Source: Candidatus Sulfopaludibacter sp. SbA3 (lineage in GTDB: Bacteria; Pseudomonadota; Alphaproteobacteria; Caulobacterales; Hyphomonadaceae). Taken from it: a DNA stretch of 64,000 nt. The stretch is from positions 248,001 through 312,000 of the forward strand of contig CAMDAC010000001.1 of the NCBI GenBank assembly GCA_945888325.1, in the 5' to 3' direction. Shown here one piece after another: positions 8,080-16,355 of the stretch (positions are counted from its first letter, which is position 1; every line of letters begins with the position of its first letter). Under the pieces are notes generated by a model. It ran no database searches. It was given only the letters and a program-made list of their open reading frames with translations, and was not told where the DNA came from. The position numbers and the translations under genes are program-made.

Positions 8080-8912
8080 CCCGGCAGGCGTGCTTCCAGC
8101 CAGCCGAGGATCAGCGTGCGTGCCGCGTCCCGGTCCAGGTCGTTGAGCAGCTCGTGATACCCCTCGGGGAAAATCTCCAGCGCCTTGTCGGTTGACCTTA
8201 TCATCCCGAAGAAACGCTTGGACCCCTTGGCTGGCGTCGCGGCGTCCTTAGCCCCGTGCACCACCAGCACTGGGGCGCGCCAGGTGTCATACCGCCGCCA
8301 GCCATCCTCCGACACCGCAATCGCCGTCGCCCCCAGCCGCGCCGAAGGCGGCAGAAGGCAGATCATCGGGTCGGCGGTATAGGCCGCCACTTCCTCCGGA
8401 ATCCTCGACAGGCTTTCGGGCGCAATCGGCGGCGTCAGCCGCGCGCCCGGCGCCACCGCCGAGACAAGCCCCGCCACCGCCTTCAGCGCCCCGCCGATTT
8501 CGACTAGGATCGCCGGCGCGCTCAGCACCACGCCCGCCACCCCGCCGGGCGACCGCGCGACGCTCGCCGCTGTTACCAGCCCGCCGAGCGAATGTCCGAA
8601 CAGGAAAACCGGCGCGCCGTCTTCGGTCAGCGCCGCGCGCGCCGCGACATGGTCCGCCACCGCCATGTGCATGTCCGCCACGCCCCGCGCCCCGTCCGTG
8701 CGCCCGTGCCCTTCCAGGTCAAACGCATGCACATCAAAGCCCAGCGCCACGAGGTGGGGGATCAGCCGGTGATAGTGTTCAATGTAGCGCTCGGCATACT
8801 CGCCATACCCATGCGCCAGCAGCAGCTTCGCCCGGGGGGAGGGGCTGCGCCACACATACCCCGCGCGCCCGCGTCCGAAATCCCACGCTTCGGTCACCGG
8901 TGTCTCTGCCAT
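8076..8912 (-). CDS. Alpha/beta hydrolase, monoacylglycerol-lipase-like
   Basis: A 278-residue serine hydrolase. It shows the oxyanion strand LLLAHGYGEYAERYIEHYHR, DLEGHGRTDGARG, the nucleophile elbow GHSLGG, the acid region VVHGAKDAATPAKGSKRF and a final catalytic His in PEGYHELLND. The arrangement matches the monoacylglycerol lipase/lysophospholipase group (Hydrolase_4). The start MAETPVTEAW follows AGGAGG. The stop overlaps the stop of the convergent BNR pseudogene (shared CTAG). Confidence 0.87.
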   Translation of the reverse strand: MAETPVTEAWDFGRGRAGYVWRSPSPRAKLLLAHGYGEYAERYIEHYHRLIPHLVALGFDVHAFDLEGHGRTDGARGVADMHMAVADHVAARAALTEDGAPVFLFGHSLGGLVTAASVARSPGGVAGVVLSAPAILVEIGGALKAVAGLVSAVAPGARLTPPIAPESLSRIPEEVAAYTADPMICLLPPSARLGATAIAVSEDGWRRYDTWRAPVLVVHGAKDAATPAKGSKRFFGMIRSTDKALEIFPEGYHELLNDLDRDAARTLILGWLEARLPG

Positions 8913-9008
8913 CAGGCGCCTCCTGTCCAAGGCCGCGATCCTGCGCGAACTTCCCCGCCTGCGCCACCTCGCCCACATGACTCTTCCGCCATGTGCGCTG
9001 TGTGCGGC

Positions 9009-9617
9009 CTATTTCCGCCGCACCGCATAATTGAAGCTCACGCTGATCCGCGCCTCTTCGCTTGCGCTCGGCATCACCTCATGCCGCAGCCAGCTTTCCC
9101 ACATCAGGCACGTCCCCTCCGCCGGCGTCACGTACACGAACCGCCGCGCCTCCTCCGGCGCCTCGTCCACCAGCTGCGGCGCCGCCATCATCATGGCGAG
9201 GCGCGGGTCCTCGAAGCGGATCCGCCCCGCGCCTTCCGGCACGCAGACATAATAGGTGCCGGAAATGACCGAGCCCGGATGGATATGCCCGGAATGGTGG
9301 CCGCCCTCGCCGAGCACGTTGACCCACAGCGCGTCCAGCTCCAGCGCCAGCCCGTCCATGTCCCAGTGCAGCGCCGCCGCAAATTTCGCCGCCGCCTTGT
9401 CGAGCAGCGTCTTCAGCGCGCCGAATTCCGGAAACCGGTCCGGCAAGTCATCCAGCGATGCATAGGAGGTATACCCAGGATACCCCTCCCGCTCGCACCA
9501 GTCATTGCCGGCGGTGTCATCCTCGGACAACACCCACACCGCCCGCTCCAGGCTGCCCCGCAAGACCGCGTCGCCCAGCGTCATCTCGTCAATCAACGTC
9601 GCAAACAGGTGTCGCAT
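9009..9617 (-). CDS. Putative 2OG-Fe(II) oxygenase family protein
   Basis: A 202-residue protein with a double-stranded beta-helix pattern. It contains NVLGEGGHHSGHIHPGS (candidate iron ligands in HIHPG), SGTYYVCVPEGAGRIRFEDPR, and a distal SWLRHEVMPSASEEARISVSFNY with a second candidate His and the Arg that would bind 2-oxoglutarate. This matches a conserved-hypothetical family placed in the 2OG-Fe(II) superfamily. The substrate is unknown. The start MRHLFATL is chosen because the ORF's upstream residues look non-coding. Confidence 0.7.
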   Translation of the reverse strand: MRHLFATLIDEMTLGDAVLRGSLERAVWVLSEDDTAGNDWCEREGYPGYTSYASLDDLPDRFPEFGALKTLLDKAAAKFAAALHWDMDGLALELDALWVNVLGEGGHHSGHIHPGSVISGTYYVCVPEGAGRIRFEDPRLAMMMAAPQLVDEAPEEARRFVYVTPAEGTCLMWESWLRHEVMPSASEEARISVSFNYAVRRK

Positions 9618-9790
9618 CGGGGCCCTCGCATCGCCTCTCCGCGCGTTACAGGCTCTGCCCGCGCGCTTCAAGCGCCGCCGGCGGACCCGGCCCGGCCAGC
9701 TGAAATTGACACCGGTCGCTAAAAAACAATCGAGCGCTGCAGGGGTTCCGCAACCTTTCTTTCTTAAATGGGACGCAGGAGGGCCTGCGC

Positions 9791-10333
9791 ATGAAGGGCA
9801 TCGTTTTCACAGAGTTTCTCGAACATGTGGAGGAGGCCCTCGGCCCCGCCATGGTCGAAAACGTTATCGAAGCCTGCGATCTGGCCTCGGGCGGCGTCTA
9901 TACGAGCGTCGGCACCTATCCCTGCGAGGAAATGGGCAAGCTCATCGGCGCGCTGGCCGAACTGTCCGGCCGCGACCCGGTGTAGATCCTGCGCGAGTTC
10001 GGCGGGCGCCTGGCCGAAACCTTCCACAAGGTCTATCCGGAACATTTCAAGGTGCCGGACTTCTTCGACTTCGTGGAATCGGTCGATTCCCATATCCACG
10101 TCGAAGTGCTGAAGCTCTATCCCGATGCGGAACTGCCGCGCTTCCACACGGTCTCGCGCGAACAGGACCGGCTGGTGATCGACTATGTCTCGTCCCGCGG
10201 CATGGAAAACCTGGCGTTCGGCCTGTTCCATGGTTGCAGCACGATCTTCGATGAGCCCGTCCACATCACCGCCGCCGCGCATGACGAGGCCGAAGTGAAA
10301 TCCGTACGGTTTACCCTCGCCCGAGCCTCCTGA
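9791..10333 (+). pseudogene. H-NOX heme-NO-binding protein gene with in-frame TAG
   Basis: The frame from ATG 9791 encodes MKGIVFTEFLEHVEEALG, a clear HNOB/H-NOX start, and hits TAG at codon 65 (9983-9985). It continues open and in frame (ILREFGGRLAETFHKVYPEHF) to TGA 10331-10333. Downstream of the stop are the likely proximal heme His (DSHIHVEVLKLYPDAELPRF) and the heme-propionate YxSxR motif (YVSSR). A full protein would be 180 residues, the usual H-NOX length. A CAG to TAG change (Gln to stop) fits. The gene is TGATG-coupled to the GGDEF-EAL gene, a known NO-sensing arrangement. Confidence 0.85.
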
Positions 10334-11830
10334 TGGTCCAGTTGCCGAAATCCGCCTCGACTGACCTTGAGCTGCTGCAGCGGCGGATGTCCCGCGAGAA
10401 GCTGGCGCGCAAGGAAGCCGAGCGGATTCTGGAACAAAAGTCGCTGGAGCTCTACAGCGCCAACACCGCCCTTCTGGAAGCGCACGCCGCGCTGGAGAAA
10501 CAGGTGCGGGCGCTGAAGGTCGAGCGCGACCGTGTACTGACGATGTCGCGTACGGACTTTCTCACCCAGCTGCCCAATCGCGGCGCCCTGCTCGACCTGA
10601 TTGACGAGCGCCTCGCCGCCAGACGGATAGAGGGCCAGCACGTCTGGCTTTTCCTCGTCAACCTGCAGCATTTCCAGTTCATCAACGCCGCGCTCGGCCC
10701 TCGCGGCGGCGACGCGGTGTTGCGGGGCGTTGCCGAGCGCCTCCACACTGTGGCCAGCCGGTATTCAGCCGTCGCTGGACGCTTCAGCGGCACCGAGTTC
10801 GCCATCCTCCTCGAAGCCGGGGCAGGTGGGATTTTGGATCTCGGAAACGAGATCCTGGCCATGATCGAGCAGCCGATCCTGCTCGACGGGCGCGAAGTGC
10901 GGGTTGAAGTCGCCATGGCCGCTGCCGGCACCAACTTCGCCGAGCCGACCACCAATGCGCTGCGCCTGGCCGCCGATTCCGCGCCGAAAAGGCGCGCGGT
11001 GTCTACTGGTTCGACGAGAAACTGCTGGCCGAGATCGAGCGCCGCCAGCAACTCGAAACCCTGCTGCGCGGCGCGATCCAGCGCCGGGAGATCGAGCCCT
11101 GGTTCCAGCCGATCATCCACCCCCGCGAACCGGAAGCCATTTCCCTGGAAGTGCTCGCCCGCTGGCCGGAGCAGGGCTGCCTGATTGCGCCGGATGAGTT
11201 CTGCCGCTGGCCGAGGACATGGGCCAGCGCGTGGCCCTCGACAGCTGGCTCGTCCAGCAGGCCTGTATCCAGGCCTTGCCCTGGGTGCGCTCGGGCCGCG
11301 TGCGTGAGATCAGCGTCAACGTCTCGCCGCGCGACCTGATGGCGCCGGGCTTTGCCCAGGAATTCGCGGACTCGGTGGCCGCTACCGGTTTCCCGCTTGA
11401 ATGCCTCGTCGTCGAAGTCACAGAGGCCGTGTTTATCGAGAACCTCGATCTGATGCGGGAACAGTTGTTCGAGCAGACGCGCACCGGCGTGCGCATTGCC
11501 CTCGATGATTTCGGTACCGGCTACTCGAACCTTCGCTCGCTGGTCGGCCTGCCGTTCAGCAAGATCAAGCTCGACCGCTCGCTGATCGGGGAAATGGAAA
11601 CCAGCGACCGCGCCGCGATGCTCGTCAGCACGCTCGTGCAATGGGCGCGCGCGAGCAACCTCGAAATCGTCGCCGAAGGCGTCGAGACCGAGATGCAATC
11701 GATCCTGCTGAAATCCCTCGGCTGCAGCAGCCTGCAGGGCTACCTGTTCGGGCGCGCGATGTCGGCGGGCAATCTCGAAAAGCGCTTCGAAATGCTGGCC
11801 AGCGGTGCCAGCTGGGCGCAGGCCAGCTGA
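10333..11830 (+). pseudogene. GGDEF-EAL protein gene with two frameshifts
   Basis: It encodes, in order, an N-terminal coiled coil (about residues 10-70), a GGDEF-like domain (TDFLTQLPNRGALLDLIDER ... GRFSGTEFAILL) and an EAL domain (EPWFQPIIHPREP ... ISVNVSPRDL ... DDFGTGYSNLRSL ... EIVAEGVET). The reading frame changes near 10982 (one base missing) and again near 11200 (one base missing, TTCTGCC where TTCCTGCC would restore LPLAEDMG). Both signature motifs are degenerate: SGTEF for GGDEF and EVL for EAL. Any product before the breaks may therefore already have been a receptor rather than an enzyme. Its start overlaps the H-NOX stop. Confidence 0.85.
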
Positions 11831-11834
11831 CGCC

Positions 11835-12055
11835 TCACAGGTTTTTCGCCAGCGCTTCAAGCTGCGCGGCCGCGGCGCCCCAGCCGTCATGGAAGCCCAT
11901 GGCCTCGTGCTCCTTCATCGGGTCCTCGCTCCAGTGCAGCGCCCGCCAGGGCTTCGGGCAGAACCATTCCTCCAGCAGCGCCAGATATTCTCCACCGGCG
12001 CGTCCAGCTGGCGGTCGAGGGTCAGCGCATATTTTGCGGGGGAAGGGGCGGTCAT
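11835..12055 (-). pseudogene. Remnant of an SRPBCC/AHSA1-family gene with internal deletion
   Basis: The minus strand begins MTAPSPAKYALTLDRQLDAP then VENIWRCW, the usual start of an AHSA1-like SRPBCC protein. One base out of frame it jumps to LEEWFCPKPWRALHWSEDP and KEHEAMGFHDGWG, then AAAAQLEALAKNL, the usual C-terminus. Roughly 70-90 central residues expected for the fold are absent, and the two halves are in different frames (total length 221 nt). It is therefore a relic. It lies between the broken GGDEF-EAL gene and the intact monooxygenase. Confidence 0.65.
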
Positions 12056-12085
12056 CGCAGACGTCCTTGCGGGTCAGGCCATCTT

Positions 12086-13828
12086 CTACTCCGCCGGCAT
12101 CAGCCCCGCCGCCATCAGACGCCCGACAATGATCGGTAACAGGTTCTCGGGAATCTCGCCCGGCGCCGGCTGGCTGGTAAACGCCCGCGACTCCGACAGC
12201 ACCCGGTCGCCCTGCCGGATGATGAAGCCCTCATAACCCTTGCCGACTACCTGCCGGCAGATCTCCGTGTACGTATTGAGCCCGCCGGCATACGGCATGA
12301 ACATGCGCGGCTTGCCCGGCACGTTGGCGCCCATGTACCAGCTGTTGGCCTGTGGCAGCATCGTCGGCGTCACCGCTTCGGTCGAATGCCGGCACCAGGC
12401 CGCTTCCGCCTCTTCGCTCGCCTCGATGCTTGTCTGCTGGCGCTGCTTCAGCGAAACGAGGCAATCGGCGATCCATTCGACATGCTGCTCGATGGAGTTG
12501 ATCATGTTGGTCAGCACCGACGGGCTGCCTGGCCCGGTGATCGTGAACAGGTTCGGAAAGCCGGCCACCATCAGCCCCAGATAAGTGCGCGGCCCCTCGG
12601 CCCAGTGATCCTTGATCCGGCGTTCGCCGCGCCCGACGAGGTCGATCCGGTCAATCGCCCCGGTCATCGCATCGAAGCCCGTGGCCAGCACCACGGCGTC
12701 AAACGCATAGCCCTTCGCCGATGTCTTGATCCCCTCCGGCGTGAACCCCGTCAGCGGCTCCTCGCGCAGGTCGACCAGTTCCACATTCGGCCGGTTGAAC
12801 GTCGCATAATACCCCGTGTCCACGCACGGCCGCTTGGTGCCGAACGGATGGTCCTTCGGCGTCAGCTTCTCCGCAACCGCCGGATCGGCCACCTGCTGCC
12901 GGATCTTCTCGGCAATGAATTCCTGCACGATGCGGTTCGCTTCCGGGTCAACCGCCGTGTCGGCAAACGCGCCGAGGATACGGAAGCCGCCCCAGGCCCA
13001 GCGCCGCTCCAGCTCCGCGCGGATTTCCGCTGGCGCGGTCTGCGTGGCCATCGCCTCGGAGGCCTCGTTCTGGAAGCCGCCGACCGTATCGCGCGAGGCG
13101 GCGCGGTAGCCGCGCGGGTCCTTCGACCAGGCCTCGAAATCGGCGTCCGGGATCGGGCCATTATGCGCCGGCATCGAATAGTTCGGCGTGCGCTGGAACA
13201 CCGTCAGGTGCTCGGCCTGCTGCGCAATGATCGGGATCGACTGGATCGCGGACGACCCCGTGCCGATGATGCCGACGCGCTGCCCTGAGAAATCCACCCC
13301 CTCATGGGGCCAGCGCGAGGTGCGGTACACCGCGCCCTTGAACGTCTCGAGCCCGGGGAAGGTCACGTCCGTCGGGATGGAGAGACACCCCGTCGCGAGG
13401 ATCAGGTGCCGGCAGCGCATGGCCGCGCCATCATCCGTCGTCACATTCCAAACCTGCGCCGCGTCGTCCCAGTGCGCCGCCGTCACCCGCGTATTGAACC
13501 GGATGTCGCGCTTCAGGTCGAACCGCTCGGCCACATGCTCGGCATACTTCAGCAGCTCCGGCTGCGGCGCATACCGCTCGGACCAGCGCCATTCCTTTTC
13601 CAGCTCCTCATCGAAGCCGAAGCTGTATTCCAGGCTCTGGATATCCACCCGCGCGCCCGGATACCGGTTCCAGTACCAGGTCCCGCCGACGCCGCTGCCC
13701 GCTTCCACCACCTGCGGATTGAACCCCAGCCCGCGCAGCTTGTGCAGCATGTACATGCCCGCAAACCCCGCCCCGACAATCAGGGCATCGATCGGCTGTG
13801 CAGATGTGGACGGCGACGAAGTGGCCAT
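12086..13828 (-). CDS. Flavin-containing Baeyer-Villiger-type monooxygenase
   Basis: A 580-residue FAD/NADPH enzyme. The N-terminal FAD Rossmann motif is GAGFAGMYMLHKLR, followed by GGTWYWNRYPGARVDIQS, typical of cyclohexanone/phenylacetone monooxygenases. The BVMO fingerprint region SRWPHEGVDFSGQRVGIIGTG includes the NADPH GxGxxG motif. It would insert oxygen into ketones using NADPH and O2. The start MATSSPST is chosen because GGAGG lies just upstream, inside the ORF's longer N-terminus. It is divergent from an acyl-CoA dehydrogenase/enoyl-CoA hydratase pair, suggesting a catabolic neighbourhood. Confidence 0.88.
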   Translation of the reverse strand: MATSSPSTSAQPIDALIVGAGFAGMYMLHKLRGLGFNPQVVEAGSGVGGTWYWNRYPGARVDIQSLEYSFGFDEELEKEWRWSERYAPQPELLKYAEHVAERFDLKRDIRFNTRVTAAHWDDAAQVWNVTTDDGAAMRCRHLILATGCLSIPTDVTFPGLETFKGAVYRTSRWPHEGVDFSGQRVGIIGTGSSAIQSIPIIAQQAEHLTVFQRTPNYSMPAHNGPIPDADFEAWSKDPRGYRAASRDTVGGFQNEASEAMATQTAPAEIRAELERRWAWGGFRILGAFADTAVDPEANRIVQEFIAEKIRQQVADPAVAEKLTPKDHPFGTKRPCVDTGYYATFNRPNVELVDLREEPLTGFTPEGIKTSAKGYAFDAVVLATGFDAMTGAIDRIDLVGRGERRIKDHWAEGPRTYLGLMVAGFPNLFTITGPGSPSVLTNMINSIEQHVEWIADCLVSLKQRQQTSIEASEEAEAAWCRHSTEAVTPTMLPQANSWYMGANVPGKPRMFMPYAGGLNTYTEICRQVVGKGYEGFIIRQGDRVLSESRAFTSQPAPGEIPENLLPIIVGRLMAAGLMPAE

Positions 13829-14265
13829 GGTGATATCCTCCCTCATGCGGCTGCTCAGGGCATCCGGCTGTTATCCGGGATATTGATGCCTCAATGTGCA
13901 CCCCCGGTATAGTCGCCCGCCCCCTTCACGCCGCGTCAGAGCGCGAGGGGTCCCGTAGTCCATCTTCTCCTATGCTCCGCGCATTGAAGGTGACGCGAGA
14001 AGGAAAGCGCCTGGAAATCAGGTGGGCGGCAAAAGGGAACACGCCAGGTTGGCGGCCATTCTGGTCGATCTTGGGCGCGCGCACGGCCCTCAGGATGAAA
14101 GCGCTCCGGTGCAGACTTGATGGGCATGCGGCTCATCCTTTGGGGGCAGCGCGAAGCGGCCATCGCCTCGAAGTCTGAGGCCGGACTTGCGATCCGGGCG
14201 ACTTTACTTCCCCAGGATGAAAGTCCACGTTCGCTCCATCGGCGTCAGACCGGCGGGAGGTTTTC
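13829..14265. other. Intergenic region between divergent BVMO and acyl-CoA dehydrogenase genes
   Basis: 437 bp without a convincing gene. The possible ORF 13894-14178 (+) has no recognisable domain and an implausible Arg/Pro/Gly composition. Two copies of CAGGATGAAAG occur, at 14089-14099 and 14213-14223. The region should contain the promoters of both flanking genes. No clear operator was identified by eye. A GGCGGGAGG RBS precedes ATG 14266. Confidence 0.6.
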
Positions 14266-15432
14266 ATGCATTTCGAGCTCATCGAAGAGCACAGGATGTT
14301 GCAGGAGCTTGTCGCGCGGTTCGTGCGGGAGAACCTGATCCCGCTCGAGCAAAAAGTCCTCGAACGCGATGCGCAAGGACAGGGCGCTTATCTGACAGAA
14401 GAGGAGCGGGGCCGGATCGATGCGCGCTCGCGCGAGCTGGGTCTCTGGGGCCTCGATGCGCCGGAGGATGTCGGCGGAACCGACTTGCCCGCCGTCGCGA
14501 TGGTTGGCGTCAATATCGAGATGGGAAAGACCTGCGTTCCCTATTATCTGCCACCCGACTCGCCAAACCTGCGCATGCTCATGGCGACGGTGAACGAGGA
14601 CCAGCGCGAGCGATATCTTGCGCCTTATGTCAAGAAAGGCACGGTTTCGGCCATTGGCATTTCCGAGCCCGGCGCAGGCGCCGATCCCGCTGCCATGCTC
14701 ACTCGCGCCGTGCGCGACGGCGACGACTGGATCATCAACGGCCGCAAGATCTGGATCAGCCGCGCGAAGGAGGCGGACTTCACCATCCTCATGGCCGTCA
14801 CCGACAAGCAGAAAGGCGCGCGCGGCGGCATCTCGGCCTTCCTGGTGGACCGCGGTACGCCCGGCTTCAAAGTGCTTCGGCGCATTCCGATGCTCGGCGG
14901 GCAGTTCACCTACGAAGTGGTGCTCGAAGATTGCCGCGTGCCGGCGGCGAACCTGTTGGGAAAAGAAGGACAGGGCTTTGCGCCGATGCAGGTGCGCCTT
15001 TCCACGCGGCGCTTGCAGATGGCTAGCTGGTCGATCGGCATGGCGCAGCGCGCGCTCGACATGATGCTGGAGTATGCACCCCAGCGCGTGGTGTTCGGCG
15101 AACCCCTCGCGAACCGGCAGTCCGTGCAGTGGTGGATCGCGGACGCCTGGACGCGTATCAAGGCCGCAACGCTCATGACCTATGAGACAGCCTGGAAGCT
15201 GGACAACGGCGCCGACGTGCGCACCGACATCTCCTCCGTGAAGGCCTATGCAACCGAGATGGCCTACGAGGTGCTGGATCACGCCATGCAGATGTATGGC
15301 GCCATGGGTATGACAAAAGAGATTCCGCTCTCCCTCATGTCTGGCCATCTGCGCACCATGCGAATCTATGATGGCCCCACCGAGGTGCACAAATGGGTGG
15401 TCGCGCGAAACCTGCTGGGCTTGAAGCGGTGA
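14266..15432 (+). CDS. Acyl-CoA dehydrogenase
   Basis: A 388-residue FAD-dependent enzyme of fatty-acid or acyl-CoA oxidation. It has the N-terminal helical domain (MHFELIEEHRMLQELVARFV), the signature AIGISEPGAGADPAAMLTRA with NGRKIWISRAKEADF, and the C-terminal FAD-binding helices (QMYGAMGMTKEIPLSLMSGH, IYDGPTEVHKWVVARNLLG). The length is typical. A strong GGGAGG precedes the ATG. Its stop overlaps the GTG start of the enoyl-CoA hydratase (GTGA), so the two are probably co-translated. The acyl-chain specificity is not readable. Confidence 0.92.
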   Translation: MHFELIEEHRMLQELVARFVRENLIPLEQKVLERDAQGQGAYLTEEERGRIDARSRELGLWGLDAPEDVGGTDLPAVAMVGVNIEMGKTCVPYYLPPDSPNLRMLMATVNEDQRERYLAPYVKKGTVSAIGISEPGAGADPAAMLTRAVRDGDDWIINGRKIWISRAKEADFTILMAVTDKQKGARGGISAFLVDRGTPGFKVLRRIPMLGGQFTYEVVLEDCRVPAANLLGKEGQGFAPMQVRLSTRRLQMASWSIGMAQRALDMMLEYAPQRVVFGEPLANRQSVQWWIADAWTRIKAATLMTYETAWKLDNGADVRTDISSVKAYATEMAYEVLDHAMQMYGAMGMTKEIPLSLMSGHLRTMRIYDGPTEVHKWVVARNLLGLKR

Positions 15433-16229
15433 GCGGCGCGGCGATGCGGATCGGCGACATCCACATCGCGCGGGGCGGCTTCGTCGCCACCGTCACGATC
15501 GACCGGGCTCCGGTGAACTCGATGAGCGTCGATCTGATCCGCGATCTGGCGGACGCCCTGGAAGACCTCGGCGATGATGGCGTGACGCGTGCGGTTGTCC
15601 TGGCGACCACCGGCAAGGTGTTTTGCGCGGGCGCGGACCTGACACGGCGCGCCGACGAAATCGGCATCGCGGCGCGTGCCGACGCGCCCGGCACGAATCC
15701 GCTCTACGATCAGGCCGTAAGGCTGTTCTCGACAGAGTTGCCCATCGTGGCCGCGATACAGGGGGCCGCAGTCGGCGCGGGGTTGGGGCTTGCGATGGTT
15801 GCGGATATGCGCATCGCGGCGCCGGAGGCGCGGTTCGCCGCCAACTTCGTGAAACTGGGTTTCCATCCCGGTTTTGGGTTGACCTACACCTTGCCTCGCC
15901 TGATCGGACACGGGCCGGCGGAGGTCATGTTCCTGACAGGTGCGCGCGTCGACGCGGAAGAAGCGCGACGTATCGGACTGGTGAACGAGATTGTCCTGCA
16001 GAAGGATCTGCTTTCGGCAGCACAGACACACGCAGCCTCGATTGCGGAGAACGCGCCGCTGGCCGTGCGCTCGACGCGCAAGACACTGCGCGCCGATCTC
16101 GCTGCGAGTCTCCGTGCGGCGACGGACCGCGAATTCGCAGAACAGCAATGGCTGATGAAGACGGACGATTTCCGCGAGGGCGTGAAGGCCGTAAATGAAC
16201 GCCGTCCGGGCGACTTCAAGGGCCGCTGA
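15429..16229 (+). CDS. Enoyl-CoA hydratase/isomerase family protein
   Basis: About 266 residues with the crotonase fold. FVATVTIDRAPVNSMS opens the domain, CAGADLTRR supplies the first oxyanion-hole strand, and VAAIQGAAVGAGLGLAMVADMRIA the second. The C-terminus NERRPGDFKGR is family-like. I use GTG 15429 because it overlaps the dehydrogenase stop; ATG 15444 (MRIGDIHIARGG) is the alternative. Together with the dehydrogenase it would carry out the first two steps of a beta-oxidation-like spiral. The exact acyl substrate is unknown. Confidence 0.88.
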   Translation: MSGAAMRIGDIHIARGGFVATVTIDRAPVNSMSVDLIRDLADALEDLGDDGVTRAVVLATTGKVFCAGADLTRRADEIGIAARADAPGTNPLYDQAVRLFSTELPIVAAIQGAAVGAGLGLAMVADMRIAAPEARFAANFVKLGFHPGFGLTYTLPRLIGHGPAEVMFLTGARVDAEEARRIGLVNEIVLQKDLLSAAQTHAASIAENAPLAVRSTRKTLRADLAASLRAATDREFAEQQWLMKTDDFREGVKAVNERRPGDFKGR

Positions 16230-16285
16230 ACCGCGGCGGTCCCGCCGGACCGACGCCAAGAGGCGCGCTGCAGCCCAAAAGAGAA

Positions 16286-16315
16286 AAACCGTCCACACCT
16301 GCGTGTGGACGGTTT
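16286..16315 (-). terminator. Rho-independent terminator for the methyltransferase gene
   Basis: The perfect 13-bp stem AAACCGTCCACAC / GTGTGGACGGTTT has a CTGC loop. On the minus strand it is followed by TTCTCTTTT. It sits between the convergent hydratase and methyltransferase stops, so it may also act on the plus strand. Confidence 0.8.
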
Positions 16316-16355
16316 CTAGACGGGTTCCGACACCCGCAAGTGAGTGAACGCTAGC

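Noticed and set aside
13894-14178. 94-residue ORF in the BVMO/acyl-CoA dehydrogenase gap
   Set aside because: No family resemblance, low-complexity Arg/Pro composition and overlap with another spurious frame.
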